From Phyllobacteriaceae bacterium UBA1940 (GTDB taxonomy: Bacteria; Pseudomonadota; Alphaproteobacteria; Rhizobiales; Rhizobiaceae), in assembly GCA_002336975.1 (NCBI GenBank), contig DDFA01000025.1, positions 1 to 6,861 of the forward strand: a stretch of 6,861 nt of DNA. The letters run 5' to 3'. Every line of letters begins with the position of its first letter. The stretch's first letter is position 1. Positions 1 through 6,504 of the stretch are shown piece after piece. The notes under the pieces are model-generated. The model was not told the origin of the DNA, searched no databases, and worked only from the letters and a program-made list of their open reading frames with translations. Position numbers and translations under genes: made by a program.

Positions 1-745
1 CGATCGCCTTGTCGCCGTAGAACACCGCATTGCGCGCGTCGGCCTCGGGATGGGTCGGCGCCCCGGTCCACAAGATATGCGACAGCCGGTTGATGCCCGG
101 GTTCTCGGGGTGGGCGAAGGTGTATTTCTCGTTGAGCAGCCGGCGCAGCACCGGGCTCCAGCCGATCAGCTGCCCGGCCGAATAGTCGGCCATGTCGCGG
201 AAATTCTTCTGCGGGTCGACGATGGCGTAGAAATTGCCGCCATAGGCGACGTCGACCGAAATCTCGCCGAGGCCCGGGACATCCGCCGTCAGCCCCTCGG
301 CATAGAGGAACGACGGCACATTGGTGATGCGCACCTCTTCGACATATTCGCCCTGCTTGCGGTATTCGGCGACCACCAGCCCGGCGGGCGTATCGAGCCG
401 CAGCACGCCTTCGGTCTTTGGCCGCACCAGGCCGTGCTCGATCGCCATCGTCACTGTGCCGATGGTGCCGTGGCCGCACATCGGCAGGCAGCCCGACGTC
501 TCGATGAACAGGATCGCCACGTCGCAGTCCGGCCGCGTCGGCGGATAGAGGATCGAGCCCGACATCATGTCGTGGCCGCGCGGCTCGAACATCAGCCCGG
601 TGCGGATCCAGTCGTATTCGGCGAGGAAATGCGCCCGGCGCTCCATCATCGTCACGCCGTCGAGCAATGGTCCGCCGCCGGCCACCAGGCGCACCGGATT
701 GCCGCAGGTATGCCCGTCGATGATATGGAAGGAATGGCGCGACAT
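1..745 (-). CDS. hypE: 4-hydroxyproline 2-epimerase (proline racemase family), 3' end cut by window edge
   Basis: The frame opens with ATG at 745 and stays open to the left edge, giving 248 codons of a family usually about 330 residues long, so roughly the last quarter is missing. The N-terminus has the DGHTCGNPVRLV signature (residues 10-21). The first catalytic cysteine is Cys90 in LPMCGHGTIG, and a conserved AYGGNFYAIVD stretch lies at 167-177. Family members use two cysteines as acid/base pair to invert C2; here the reaction would be trans-4-hydroxy-L-proline to cis-4-hydroxy-D-proline in the cytoplasm. The second cysteine, normally in a CGTGTSA-type motif, should lie just past the visible end. 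The residue that separates epimerases from 3-hydroxyproline dehydratases is therefore not visible. The choice of epimerase rests on overall similarity and on the D-hydroxyproline dehydrogenase-like gene only 10 nt upstream. The start has a weak Shine-Dalgarno, which suggests translational coupling to that gene. Proline racemase is the main alternative. Confidence 0.88.
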   Translation of the reverse strand, partial: MSRHSFHIIDGHTCGNPVRLVAGGGPLLDGVTMMERRAHFLAEYDWIRTGLMFEPRGHDMMSGSILYPPTRPDCDVAILFIETSGCLPMCGHGTIGTVTMAIEHGLVRPKTEGVLRLDTPAGLVVAEYRKQGEYVEEVRITNVPSFLYAEGLTADVPGLGEISVDVAYGGNFYAIVDPQKNFRDMADYSAGQLIGWSPVLRRLLNEKYTFAHPENPGINRLSHILWTGAPTHPEADARNAVFYGDKAI

Positions 746-755
746 GGAGCTGGAC

Positions 756-2012
756 TCAGAATCTGCTGGGTGAAAACGGCGACAGGTCTAGCGCAGGCGT
801 CGACCCCTCGACAAGCTGCGCGACGAGCCGTCCGGTGGCCGCCGCCTGGGTCAGCCCGAGATGGCCGTGGCCGAAGGCGTAGATCAGGTTCGGCGCGCCG
901 CCGCGGCCGATCACCGGCAGCGAATCGGGCAGCGACGGGCGATAGCCCATCCATTCGCAACCGCCCTCCGTTTTCAGGCCCGGCAGGAAGCGCCGCGCCT
1001 TTTCCAGCATCGCCTTGGAGCGGGCGTAGTTGGGCGGATTTTTCAGCCCGGCGAACTCGACGGCGCCGCCGACGCGCACGCCGGTCTCGAGCGGCGCAAT
1101 GACAAAGCCGTGGCCGGAAAAGACCAGGTGGCGCCTGACGTCGAACGCGCCGACCGGAAGCGTCGTGTTGTAGCCGCGTTCGGTATCGAGCGGGATGCGG
1201 TCGCCGAAGCGCGCCGCCAGCAGATGCGACCATGCGCCGGCGGCGATCACCAGCGTGCGGCCCCTGACCGGCGGCTGGCCCAGCATCGACACCAGCGCCC
1301 CGTCGCCCGACGCGGACAGCGCGATCGCCTCGCCCACGACCAGGCGCGCGCCCTTGGCTTCGGCATATCGCCAGATCGCCTTGCCGACCAGCATCGGATC
1401 CGAAACGCTTTTCCAGCTTGGAACGAACGTACCTTTGACGAACTGCCGCGACAGGCCGGGCTGCAGCGCCGCCATCTCCTCGCCCTCGACATGACGGTAG
1501 CCGATGCCGAAGCGGTCGCGCACCGCCCAGCCGGGCAGCGAGGCGCGAAACTCGCTCTCGCTTTCGTAGAGCTCGAGCGATCCGTCCTCGCGCAGCATCG
1601 GCCGCGCGCCCGACCGGTCGAGCAACGCCAGCCACTCGATTTCCGCCAGCTGCATCAGACCGGCCTGCGCCGCGATCGCGGGAACCGGATCGGCCATGCT
1701 CGCGCGCCAGAACCGCCACAGCCAGGGCGCCAGCGCCGGCAGATAGCGCGGCGACACGGTCAGCGGCCCGAGCGGATCGGCCAGCCATTTCGGCAGGTTC
1801 TTCATCATGCCCTTGTGGGCCAGCGGCAGCACGTCGGAAATCGCCAGCGCCCCGGCATTGCCGGAACTGGTCTCCTCGCACACGCCCGTTCGGTCGATCA
1901 CCGTCACCGACCGGCCCTGTTCGGCAAGCATGGCCGCCACGCAAATGCCGACGATGCCTGCGCCGATGATGACGACGTCGCTGTCAGTGACAGTGCCGGT
2001 TTGTTTGTTCAT
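756..2012 (-). CDS. hypO: FAD-dependent D-amino-acid dehydrogenase, probably D-hydroxyproline dehydrogenase
   Basis: A DadA/DAO-family flavoprotein of 418 residues from the ATG at 2012. The N-terminal Rossmann fold for FAD is clear: VVIIGAGIVG at 13-22 with the GxGxxG glycines at 17, 19 and 22, and the acidic residue closing the motif in VTVID (36-40). SSGNAGALAISDVLPL (49-64), the second flavin segment TLVIAAGAWS (253-262) and the C-terminal GYRPSLPDSLPVIG (356-369) and AFGHGHLGLT (379-388) motifs are typical of DadA-like dehydrogenases. These oxidise a D-amino acid to the imino acid and pass electrons to the respiratory chain. The next gene is a 4-hydroxyproline epimerase, so the likely substrate is cis-4-hydroxy-D-proline and the product 1-pyrroline-4-hydroxy-2-carboxylate. 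An in-frame TTG at 2024 would add four residues. I prefer ATG 2012 because GCGGA sits five bases before it. A generic D-amino-acid dehydrogenase (dadA) is the alternative; the flavin fold itself is certain. Confidence 0.88.
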   Translation of the reverse strand: MNKQTGTVTDSDVVIIGAGIVGICVAAMLAEQGRSVTVIDRTGVCEETSSGNAGALAISDVLPLAHKGMMKNLPKWLADPLGPLTVSPRYLPALAPWLWRFWRASMADPVPAIAAQAGLMQLAEIEWLALLDRSGARPMLREDGSLELYESESEFRASLPGWAVRDRFGIGYRHVEGEEMAALQPGLSRQFVKGTFVPSWKSVSDPMLVGKAIWRYAEAKGARLVVGEAIALSASGDGALVSMLGQPPVRGRTLVIAAGAWSHLLAARFGDRIPLDTERGYNTTLPVGAFDVRRHLVFSGHGFVIAPLETGVRVGGAVEFAGLKNPPNYARSKAMLEKARRFLPGLKTEGGCEWMGYRPSLPDSLPVIGRGGAPNLIYAFGHGHLGLTQAAATGRLVAQLVEGSTPALDLSPFSPSRF

Positions 2013-2084
2013 GGCGATCCGCAAATGAAAGAAGGAGGCCGAGACGACCCCTTCGCATATTTCGCCTCACGATGGCGATGAAAA
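2013..2084 (-). other. fbaB-hypO intergenic spacer, no clear terminator
   Basis: This 72-nt spacer separates the aldolase stop from the ATG of the flavoenzyme. Read on the minus strand it holds one small potential hairpin, TCGCC and GGCGA around a 7-nt loop (about 2063-2079), with no run of T after it, so it does not look like an intrinsic terminator. A very weak promoter-like pair, TTTTCA and AAATAT 16 bp apart, lies over the same hairpin. I regard read-through from the aldolase gene as the simplest reading, with a weak internal promoter as the alternative. Confidence 0.4.
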
Positions 2085-2975
2085 TCAGCTGGCGCGCGAA
2101 GCCTCGAAGATGCTGTCGATCGCCGAACCCAGCGCCTTGTCGAAGTCGGCGTCGCTCTGCTTCGCCGAAAGCCCCTCGGTGAGAGCGCGCGAGAACGAGG
2201 CGATGATGCCGTCGTTCTGCTTCAGCTTGGCGTTGGCGTCGTCGCGCGAATAGCCGCCCGACAGCGCCACCACCCGCATCACGCGCGGGTGATCGACCAG
2301 CGGCTTGTAGAGGTTCGGCTTCGTCGGCAGGGTCAGTTTCAGCATCACTTGCTTGCCGGCCGGCAGCTTGTCGAGATGTTTGAGGATCTCGGCCAGCAGC
2401 AAGTCCTCGGCCTGCGCCTTGTCGGCGATCGAGATCGACACTTCCGGCTCGATGATCGGCATCATCCCGTGCGACAGTACCTGTCCGGCGACATCGAACT
2501 GTTGCTGCACGATCGCTGCAATGCCCTTCGGGTTCGCCGCGTCGATGACCGAACGCTCCTTGGTGCCGAACACGCCCTTGGCGACGGCGCGCTTGAGCAG
2601 GTCGTCCAGTCCCGGCATCGGCTTCATCAGCTGGACGCCGTCGACAGCGGGCGCCAGACCCTTGTCGATTTTCAGGAACGGCACGACGCCGCGCTTGGCC
2701 CAGAGATATTCCGCGGTCGGCGTGCCGTCGATGTCGCGGTCCATCGTCTGTTCAAACAGGATCGCGCCCATTACCTTGTCGCCGGTAAAGGCGGGCGACT
2801 TGATGATCCGCGCGCGCATCTGGTGGATCAGGTCGAACATCCCGGCCTCGTTGGCCCAGGCGCCTTCCTCGACGCCGTAGAGCTTGAGGGCCTTGGGCGT
2901 CGAACCGCCCGACTGGTCGAGCGCAGCGATAAATCCGTCCTTGCTGGCGGCCTGCGCGGCCATCTTTGCGTTCAT
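2085..2975 (-). CDS. fbaB: class I fructose-bisphosphate aldolase
   Basis: A 296-residue protein of the Schiff-base (class I) aldolase family, which interconverts fructose-1,6-bisphosphate with dihydroxyacetone phosphate and glyceraldehyde-3-phosphate. Visible family landmarks are [12 protein letters not shown] (19-30), [11 protein letters not shown] (70-80), VPFLKIDKG (98-106), PIIEPEVS (173-180) and VMLKLTLP (210-217), where Lys213 is the expected Schiff-base lysine, followed by a glycine-rich ALSGGYSR phosphate-binding segment (237-244). None of the histidine metal ligands of class II enzymes is needed or seen. The ATG at 2975 has a strong Shine-Dalgarno, GGAG six bases upstream, which settles the start over the methionine at codon 5. 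The gene lies 273 nt downstream of pgk and has its own upstream region with two tandem LacI-type operators. In Sinorhizobium meliloti the homologous gene is called fbaB and is switched on during gluconeogenic growth. hypO follows 72 nt downstream with no convincing terminator between. Confidence 0.96.
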   Translation of the reverse strand: MNAKMAAQAASKDGFIAALDQSGGSTPKALKLYGVEEGAWANEAGMFDLIHQMRARIIKSPAFTGDKVMGAILFEQTMDRDIDGTPTAEYLWAKRGVVPFLKIDKGLAPAVDGVQLMKPMPGLDDLLKRAVAKGVFGTKERSVIDAANPKGIAAIVQQQFDVAGQVLSHGMMPIIEPEVSISIADKAQAEDLLLAEILKHLDKLPAGKQVMLKLTLPTKPNLYKPLVDHPRVMRVVALSGGYSRDDANAKLKQNDGIIASFSRALTEGLSAKQSDADFDKALGSAIDSIFEASRAS

Positions 2976-3008
2976 GATCGTCTCCGGTTTTGCCTATCGG
3001 CGCGCCTA

Positions 3009-3022
3009 GCAGGAATTCTTGC
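3009..3022. repeat. imperfect 14-bp palindrome in the fbaB leader/promoter
   Basis: GCAGGAATTCTTGC matches its own reverse complement at 12 of 14 positions and is centred 40 nt upstream of the fbaB start. Just downstream on the minus strand lies TGCTAGGC, the only weak -10-like string between the operators and the Shine-Dalgarno. Its -35 region is poor, as expected for an activator-dependent promoter. The palindrome may be a second regulator site overlapping that promoter, or chance. Confidence 0.25.
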
Positions 3023-3046
3023 AGGACGGAATGGCGCGTCGAGCCG

Positions 3047-3060
3047 CTTAAACGATTGAA
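3047..3060 (-). promoter_or_regulatory. LacI-type operator, promoter-proximal copy (PckR-like)
   Basis: On the minus strand this reads TTCAATCGTTTAAG, an imperfect palindrome centred on CG that fits the pattern nTnAAnCGnTTnAn. Such CG-centred palindromes are typical of LacI/GalR-family operators. Its centre is about 78 nt upstream of the fbaB start codon, and 19 bp from the centre of a second copy that fits the same pattern. In S. meliloti the LacI-family regulator PckR binds tandem imperfect palindromes upstream of the pckA and fbaB promoters and activates them in gluconeogenic growth. The assignment to PckR is an inference from gene identity, tandem arrangement and position; the regulator gene is not in the window. 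Confidence 0.55.
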
Positions 3061-3065
3061 ATCAA

Positions 3066-3079
3066 CTGAATCGGTTTAG
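3066..3079 (-). promoter_or_regulatory. LacI-type operator, distal copy (PckR-like)
   Basis: On the minus strand this reads CTAAACCGATTCAG, with the outer CT/AG, the inner AA/TT and the central CG all symmetric (10 of 14 positions). It is the better palindrome of the pair. Its centre is about 97 nt upstream of the fbaB start. The two copies lie 19 bp apart, a little under two helical turns, so two dimers could bind on nearly the same face. The outer halves of the two copies also form a larger inverted repeat (TAAAC..GATT against AATC.GTTTA). Activator-style placement upstream of the core promoter fits positive control of fbaB. Confidence 0.55.
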
Positions 3080-3121
3080 CGTTGGCAGCACGGTTAATTC
3101 GACCGGCCTTTGGAGCTTTGC

Positions 3122-3248
3122 ATGAATAGCCACGATATATCGCTTTGATCGACGCTGCGGCTGGACGGCCGCCGGCGTCGTCCCGGGCTATGCGCTGCTG
3201 GCCAACGGCCAGGCGCACGAGGACGCGACGTTTTCTGCGAGCGACTGA
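3122..3248 (+). pseudogene. short plus-strand ORF, apparently frameshifted; function unknown
   Basis: An ATG at 3122 has a well-placed GGAG (3112-3115, six bases before it), but its own frame stops after eight codons (MNSHDISL, stop at 3146). A second frame, open from 3126 to a TGA at 3246-3248, carries no standard start yet looks coding: about five of every six third positions are G or C from codon 3141 on. It encodes a basic stretch RFDRRC, a hydrophobic run GWTAAGVVPGYALLANG and a polar end QAHEDATFSASD. That layout resembles a signal peptide or a single membrane segment cut short. A one-base shift near 3137-3141 would join the two frames into a protein of about 42 residues. The stop abuts the convergent pgk stop at 3249-3251. 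It could be a decayed gene remnant, a sequencing error in a real small gene, or a chance open frame. I do not recognise the family. Confidence 0.3.
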
Positions 3249-4442
3249 CTACGCCTTGAGCGCCTCGACGCCGGGCAGGGCCTTACCTTCCATCCATTCG
3301 AGGAACGCGCCGCCGGCGGTGGACACATAGGTGAAGTCGTCGGCGACGCCGGCATGGTTGAGCGCCGCCACCGTGTCGCCGCCGCCTGCCACCGAGACCA
3401 GTTTGCCGGCCCTGGTGCGCGCCGCTGCATGCCTTGCCGCCGCAACCGTCGCCGTGTCGAACGGCGCGATCTCGAATGCGCCGAGCGGCCCGTTCCACAC
3501 CAGCGTCGCGGCGCGGTCGATCCACTCGTTGATGGTCTTGACCGTCGCCGGGCCGACATCGAGGATCATCGCGTCGGCGGGAACCTTGCCGATATTGACC
3601 ACCTCATGGGCGGCGCCGGCCTTGAACTCGCGCGCCACCACGCCGTCCGACGGCAGGATGATGGCGCAGCCGGCGGTGGCCGCCTCGATCATGATCTGCT
3701 TGGCGGTGTCGGCGAGGTCGTGTTCGCACAGCGACTTGCCGACATCGGTTCCGCGCGCCGCGAGAAACGTGTTGGCCATGCCGCCGCCGATCACCAGCGC
3801 CTGCACCTTCTGCACGAGGTTCATCAACAGGTCGATCTTGGTCGACACTTTTGCGCCGCCGACAATCGCCACCACCGGCCGGGCGGGATTGCCGAGCCCC
3901 TTTTCCAGCGCGTCGAGCTCGGCCTGCATGGTGCGGCCGGCATAGGACGGCAGCAGATGCGCCAGCCCCTCGGTCGAGGCGTGCGCCCGGTGCGCCGCCG
4001 AGAATGCGTCATTGACGTAAAGGTCGCCAAGCGCCGCCAGCGCCCTGGCGAAGTCCGGCCCGTTCTCTTCCTCGCCCTTGTGGAAGCGGGTGTTTTCCAG
4101 CAGCAGCACGTCGCCGTCCTTCATCGCCGCGATCGCCGCCTCGGCCGTGGGGCCGACGCAATCGGCGGCGAAGGCGACAGGCCGTCCGAGGACACTGGCG
4201 GTCGCCGCGGCGATCGGCTTCAGCGACTGATCCGCGTCGGGCTTGCCCTTGGGCCGGCCGAAATGCGCCAGCAGCACGACCTTCGCGCCCTTGCCGGCCA
4301 GTTCAGTGATCGTCGGCGCGATCCGTTCGATGCGGGTGTCGTCCGTCACCTTGCCGTCCTGGACCGGCACGTTGAGGTCGACGCGCACCAGCGCGCGTTT
4401 GCCCGCAACCTCGGCCTGGTCGAGCGTTCGAAACGACGCCAT
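3249..4442 (-). CDS. pgk: phosphoglycerate kinase
   Basis: A full-length, 397-residue cytoplasmic Pgk, which transfers the acyl phosphate of 1,3-bisphosphoglycerate to ADP, reversibly, in glycolysis and gluconeogenesis. The N-lobe substrate site shows VRVDLNVP (19-26), AHFGRPKG (59-66), [10 protein letters not shown] (116-125) and [15 protein letters not shown] (143-157). The nucleotide lobe shows [11 protein letters not shown] (192-202), [10 protein letters not shown] (315-324), VAGGGDT (351-357) and the C-terminal [13 protein letters not shown] (374-386). All expected catalytic motifs are present and the length is normal. Upstream in-frame codons add 16 unlikely residues, so I take the ATG at 4442; GGAG lies nine bases ahead of it. 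The gene has its own candidate promoter 40-68 nt upstream and so need not depend on the preceding antiporter gene. No T-tailed hairpin follows its stop. Confidence 0.98.
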   Translation of the reverse strand: MASFRTLDQAEVAGKRALVRVDLNVPVQDGKVTDDTRIERIAPTITELAGKGAKVVLLAHFGRPKGKPDADQSLKPIAAATASVLGRPVAFAADCVGPTAEAAIAAMKDGDVLLLENTRFHKGEEENGPDFARALAALGDLYVNDAFSAAHRAHASTEGLAHLLPSYAGRTMQAELDALEKGLGNPARPVVAIVGGAKVSTKIDLLMNLVQKVQALVIGGGMANTFLAARGTDVGKSLCEHDLADTAKQIMIEAATAGCAIILPSDGVVAREFKAGAAHEVVNIGKVPADAMILDVGPATVKTINEWIDRAATLVWNGPLGAFEIAPFDTATVAAARHAAARTRAGKLVSVAGGGDTVAALNHAGVADDFTYVSTAGGAFLEWMEGKALPGVEALKA

Positions 4443-4474
4443 CGCGATAATCTCCAAAAAGATGCCCCTGGGAT

Positions 4475-4498
4475 GCGGCGGACCATACATGCCGCCGC
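4475..4498 (-). repeat. 7-bp GC hairpin between nhaP2 and pgk
   Basis: GCGGCGG and CCGCCGC form a perfect 7-bp stem around a 10-nt loop. The loop contains the proposed -10 element of the pgk promoter. It lies 33 nt beyond the antiporter stop codon. A run of five T on the minus strand follows only 14 nt after the stem, too far for a canonical intrinsic terminator. It could slow or end antiporter transcription, act as an operator-like inverted repeat over the pgk -10, or be incidental to high GC. Confidence 0.35.
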
Positions 4499-4510
4499 GC
4501 GCCGATCAAG
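4482..4510 (-). promoter_or_regulatory. candidate sigma-70 promoter of pgk
   Basis: On the minus strand CTTGAT (4505-4510) and TATGGT (4482-4487) are separated by exactly 17 bp, close to the alphaproteobacterial housekeeping consensus CTTGAC-N17-CTATAT. Transcription would start near 4475, giving a leader of about 33 nt with the Shine-Dalgarno GGAG inside it. No other promoter-like pair stands out in the 89-nt spacer. Supported by pattern only. Confidence 0.4.
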
Positions 4511-4531
4511 GGCGGATCGCAGCTTGCCCTG

Positions 4532-6370
4532 TCACGGGGCGGCGTCACCGGCGTTTCGCCGCACCTTCCTTCGAACCGCTCCGGCGGCGGCGACGAAACG
4601 GTCACGCAGTTCCCGCGGCGACAGCACCATCGACGACACCGGCTCGACCGTCTGCGGCTCGAGCGCCAGGCCGACGGATTCGATGCGCCCGTCCTCGTCA
4701 GTGTCGCGCACGATCAGCTCGATCGGCCCGAGCGGAACCCGGTCGGCATATTCGGGCTGACCGCCCAGTCGCATCGCCATCATGTCGGCGATGGTCATCT
4801 CGGCTTCGCCCTCGCGCAGCACCGCGCCATAGGCTTCCTTGATTTCGCCGGCCAGGTGCCAGGGATCGACCTCGAAGGAGCCGAAAAACTCCTCGTCGTC
4901 GGCCGCCAGTTCGGCGCGGCTGGCGAACAGGCGGTCGAGCAGGTGCGGATAGCGGTCCGACACGAAGATGTAGACCAGGTCGTCGGCCTGCAGCCGGCCG
5001 GCGTCGAGCGGCTTCAGCGAATGGCCGTCGCGGATGATCAGCGACGGCCGCGCCCAGCGCGGCAGCCGCGTGCCGTGCGCCACCGGACTGTCGGGGGCGA
5101 TGCGGTAGGACAGAAGTTCGTGATGCGCCGATCCCGGCAATTCCAGCTCGACCTTGTCGACCGCGCCCTCCTTGTTGGGAAGCACCAGGTCGAGCCGCTT
5201 GGCGACGAAACCGAGCGTCCAGCCCTGCACGATCAGCGACACCAGCACCACGATGAAGGCGATGTTGAACAGCGTCGGGCCCACCGACAGCCCGCCGATG
5301 ATCGGCGTCAGCGCCAGCAGGATCGACACCGCGCCACGCAGGCCGACCCAGGAGATGAAGGCGGTCTCGTTGAAGCTGAACCGGAACGGCATGAGGCAGA
5401 TCGTCACCGCCAGAGGCCGCGCCACCAGGATCAGCGCGAAAGACAGCGCGATTGCCACCGGGAGAATGTCGAGAAACTGCGACGGCGTCGCATAGAGCCC
5501 GAGCACCAGGAACATGATGATCTGAGCCAGCCAGGAGATGCCGTCCTGGAAGCGTTGCAGCAGCGCGGTGGAGCGCATGCCGGAATTGCCGGCGACGATG
5601 CCCGCGACATAGACCGCGACGAAGCCCGAGCCATGCACCAGGCCGGTGAGGCCGAACAGCATCAGCGCCAGCGTCAGCACAAAAATCGGCATCAGCCCGG
5701 CGTCGAGCTTCAGACGCTCCACCGCCGCGATCATCAGCCGCCCGCCGGCATAGCCGGCGATCAGGCCGATGCCCATTTCCTTGACGAAGCCGATGACGAG
5801 ATCGGTCGTCAACGCCGTCGCGTCGGGGCTTTCGCCCATCGACAGGAATGAGACGAAGGTCAGCGTCAGGAAGATGGCGATCGGATCGTTGGAGCCGGAC
5901 TCGACTTCCAGCGTCGTGCGCACCCGTTCCTTGATGTTGAGATTGCCGGCGCGCAGCAGGAAGAACACCGCCGCCGCGTCGGTCGACGCCACGATCGAGC
6001 CGAGCAGCAGGCTTTCGTACCACGAGAAATCGGTAAACAGGTGGACGATGGCGCCGAACACGCCGGTAGTCAGCACCACGCCCAGCGTCGCCAGCGTCAG
6101 CGCCGGCCAGGCGGCCTGCCGCAGCACCTTGACCGACGTGCCGAAGCCGGAATCGAACAGAATGACGGCGAGCGCGATCGAGGCGATGAAATAGGCGGCG
6201 TTCGGGCTGGAGAAGGGAATGCCCAGCCCGTCCTCGCCGGCGGCCAGCCCGATGCCGAGGAACAGCAGCAGCAGCGGCGCGCCGAAGCGGAAGGCGAGGA
6301 GGCTCGAAAACGCCGCCGCCAGCACCATGCCGGTGACAATCAGCGTCAGCAGGTAGAAGCCGTCGAACAT
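4532..6370 (-). CDS. nhaP2: CPA1-type potassium/proton antiporter, NhaP2/CvrA family
   Basis: A 612-residue inner-membrane protein with three parts. Residues about 5-390 form a Na+/H+ exchanger domain with many hydrophobic helices; the ion-site region shows ASTDAAAVFFLLR (128-140, Asp131) and ESGSNDPIAIF (157-167, Asn161-Asp162), with WVGLRGAVSI at 341-350. Residues about 405-472 resemble a TrkA-C/RCK-C ligand-binding domain. Residues about 525-585 resemble the CorC/HlyC transporter-associated domain (LGPIELIVRDTDEDGRIESVGL). This order is that of E. coli NhaP2/CvrA (about 578 residues), which exports K+ in exchange for protons. The ATG at 6370 starts just before the first helix. An upstream in-frame GTG at 6403 would add a charged 11-residue stretch and has no better ribosome site, although the site at 6370 is also weak (GAAAG). 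The gene sits between gap and pgk, insulated by the gap terminator and by the pgk promoter, so it is probably a separate unit. Exact cation specificity cannot be read from sequence. Confidence 0.93.
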   Translation of the reverse strand: MFDGFYLLTLIVTGMVLAAAFSSLLAFRFGAPLLLLFLGIGLAAGEDGLGIPFSSPNAAYFIASIALAVILFDSGFGTSVKVLRQAAWPALTLATLGVVLTTGVFGAIVHLFTDFSWYESLLLGSIVASTDAAAVFFLLRAGNLNIKERVRTTLEVESGSNDPIAIFLTLTFVSFLSMGESPDATALTTDLVIGFVKEMGIGLIAGYAGGRLMIAAVERLKLDAGLMPIFVLTLALMLFGLTGLVHGSGFVAVYVAGIVAGNSGMRSTALLQRFQDGISWLAQIIMFLVLGLYATPSQFLDILPVAIALSFALILVARPLAVTICLMPFRFSFNETAFISWVGLRGAVSILLALTPIIGGLSVGPTLFNIAFIVVLVSLIVQGWTLGFVAKRLDLVLPNKEGAVDKVELELPGSAHHELLSYRIAPDSPVAHGTRLPRWARPSLIIRDGHSLKPLDAGRLQADDLVYIFVSDRYPHLLDRLFASRAELAADDEEFFGSFEVDPWHLAGEIKEAYGAVLREGEAEMTIADMMAMRLGGQPEYADRVPLGPIELIVRDTDEDGRIESVGLALEPQTVEPVSSMVLSPRELRDRFVAAAGAVRRKVRRNAGDAAP

Positions 6371-6396
6371 GCAGGACTTTCGCAACAATCGGGTCT

Positions 6397-6411
6397 GTCC
6401 CACCTCGGGAC
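6397..6411 (-). repeat. small inverted repeat upstream of nhaP2
   Basis: GTCCC and GGGAC form a 5-bp stem with a 5-nt loop, 26 nt before the antiporter start codon. It lies in the 77-nt stretch between the gap terminator and nhaP2, where I find no convincing -35/-10 pair, although any private promoter of nhaP2 must be there. Possibly a leader hairpin; weak evidence. Confidence 0.2.
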
Positions 6412-6447
6412 GAAGTGAGGCGAAGACAAGGCGCTACAGATGTTCGC

Positions 6448-6479
6448 AAAAAGAAAATGCCCGGCGCAAGGCCGGGCAT
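6448..6479 (-). terminator. rho-independent terminator of gap
   Basis: On the minus strand ATGCCCGGC and GCCGGGCAT make a perfect 9-bp stem around the loop CTTGC, followed directly by TTTTCTTTT. It begins 26 nt after the gap stop codon. This is the only textbook intrinsic terminator in the window. It separates gap transcription from the antiporter gene. Confidence 0.93.
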
Positions 6480-6504
6480 CCAGATTTCGCCGAACGGCTT
6501 TGGA

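Noticed and set aside
50..1102. 350-codon plus-strand open frame over hypE and hypO
   Set aside because: It is antisense to the epimerase and flavoenzyme genes, with no motif and biased composition.
652..1944. 430-codon minus-strand open frame overlapping hypO and hypE
   Set aside because: It is an out-of-frame shadow of hypO: arginine- and alanine-rich, no family motifs, and it runs into the start of hypE. The overlapping hypO and hypE frames carry clear motifs.
2063..2079. TCGCC/GGCGA hairpin after fbaB as a terminator
   Set aside because: The stem is only 5 bp with a 7-nt loop and is followed by AATATGCG rather than T residues.
861..2081. 406-codon plus-strand open frame antisense to hypO
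   Set aside because: Long antisense frames are expected under this GC-biased codon use. The product is rich in Arg, Gln, His and Ala with no recognisable domain.
3091..3105. CGGT/ACCG inverted repeat upstream of the tandem operators
   Set aside because: Only four base pairs are symmetric and the site does not fit the operator pattern; likely chance.
3198..3223. CTGGCC/GGCCAG hairpin downstream of pgk as a terminator
   Set aside because: The stem is perfect, with a 3-nt loop, but no T-run follows on either strand, and it lies about 30 nt past the pgk stop in a GC-rich stretch. It is not an intrinsic terminator by pattern.
3354..4760. 468-codon plus-strand open frame antisense to pgk and the nhaP2 end
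   Set aside because: It is antisense to two well-supported genes, has low-complexity composition and shows no motif; a GC artefact.
4698..6479. 593-codon minus-strand open frame in another frame of nhaP2, starting in the gap terminator
   Set aside because: It is the +1 shadow of nhaP2; the real frame has membrane helices and antiporter motifs, while this one is Arg/Ala/Gly-rich.
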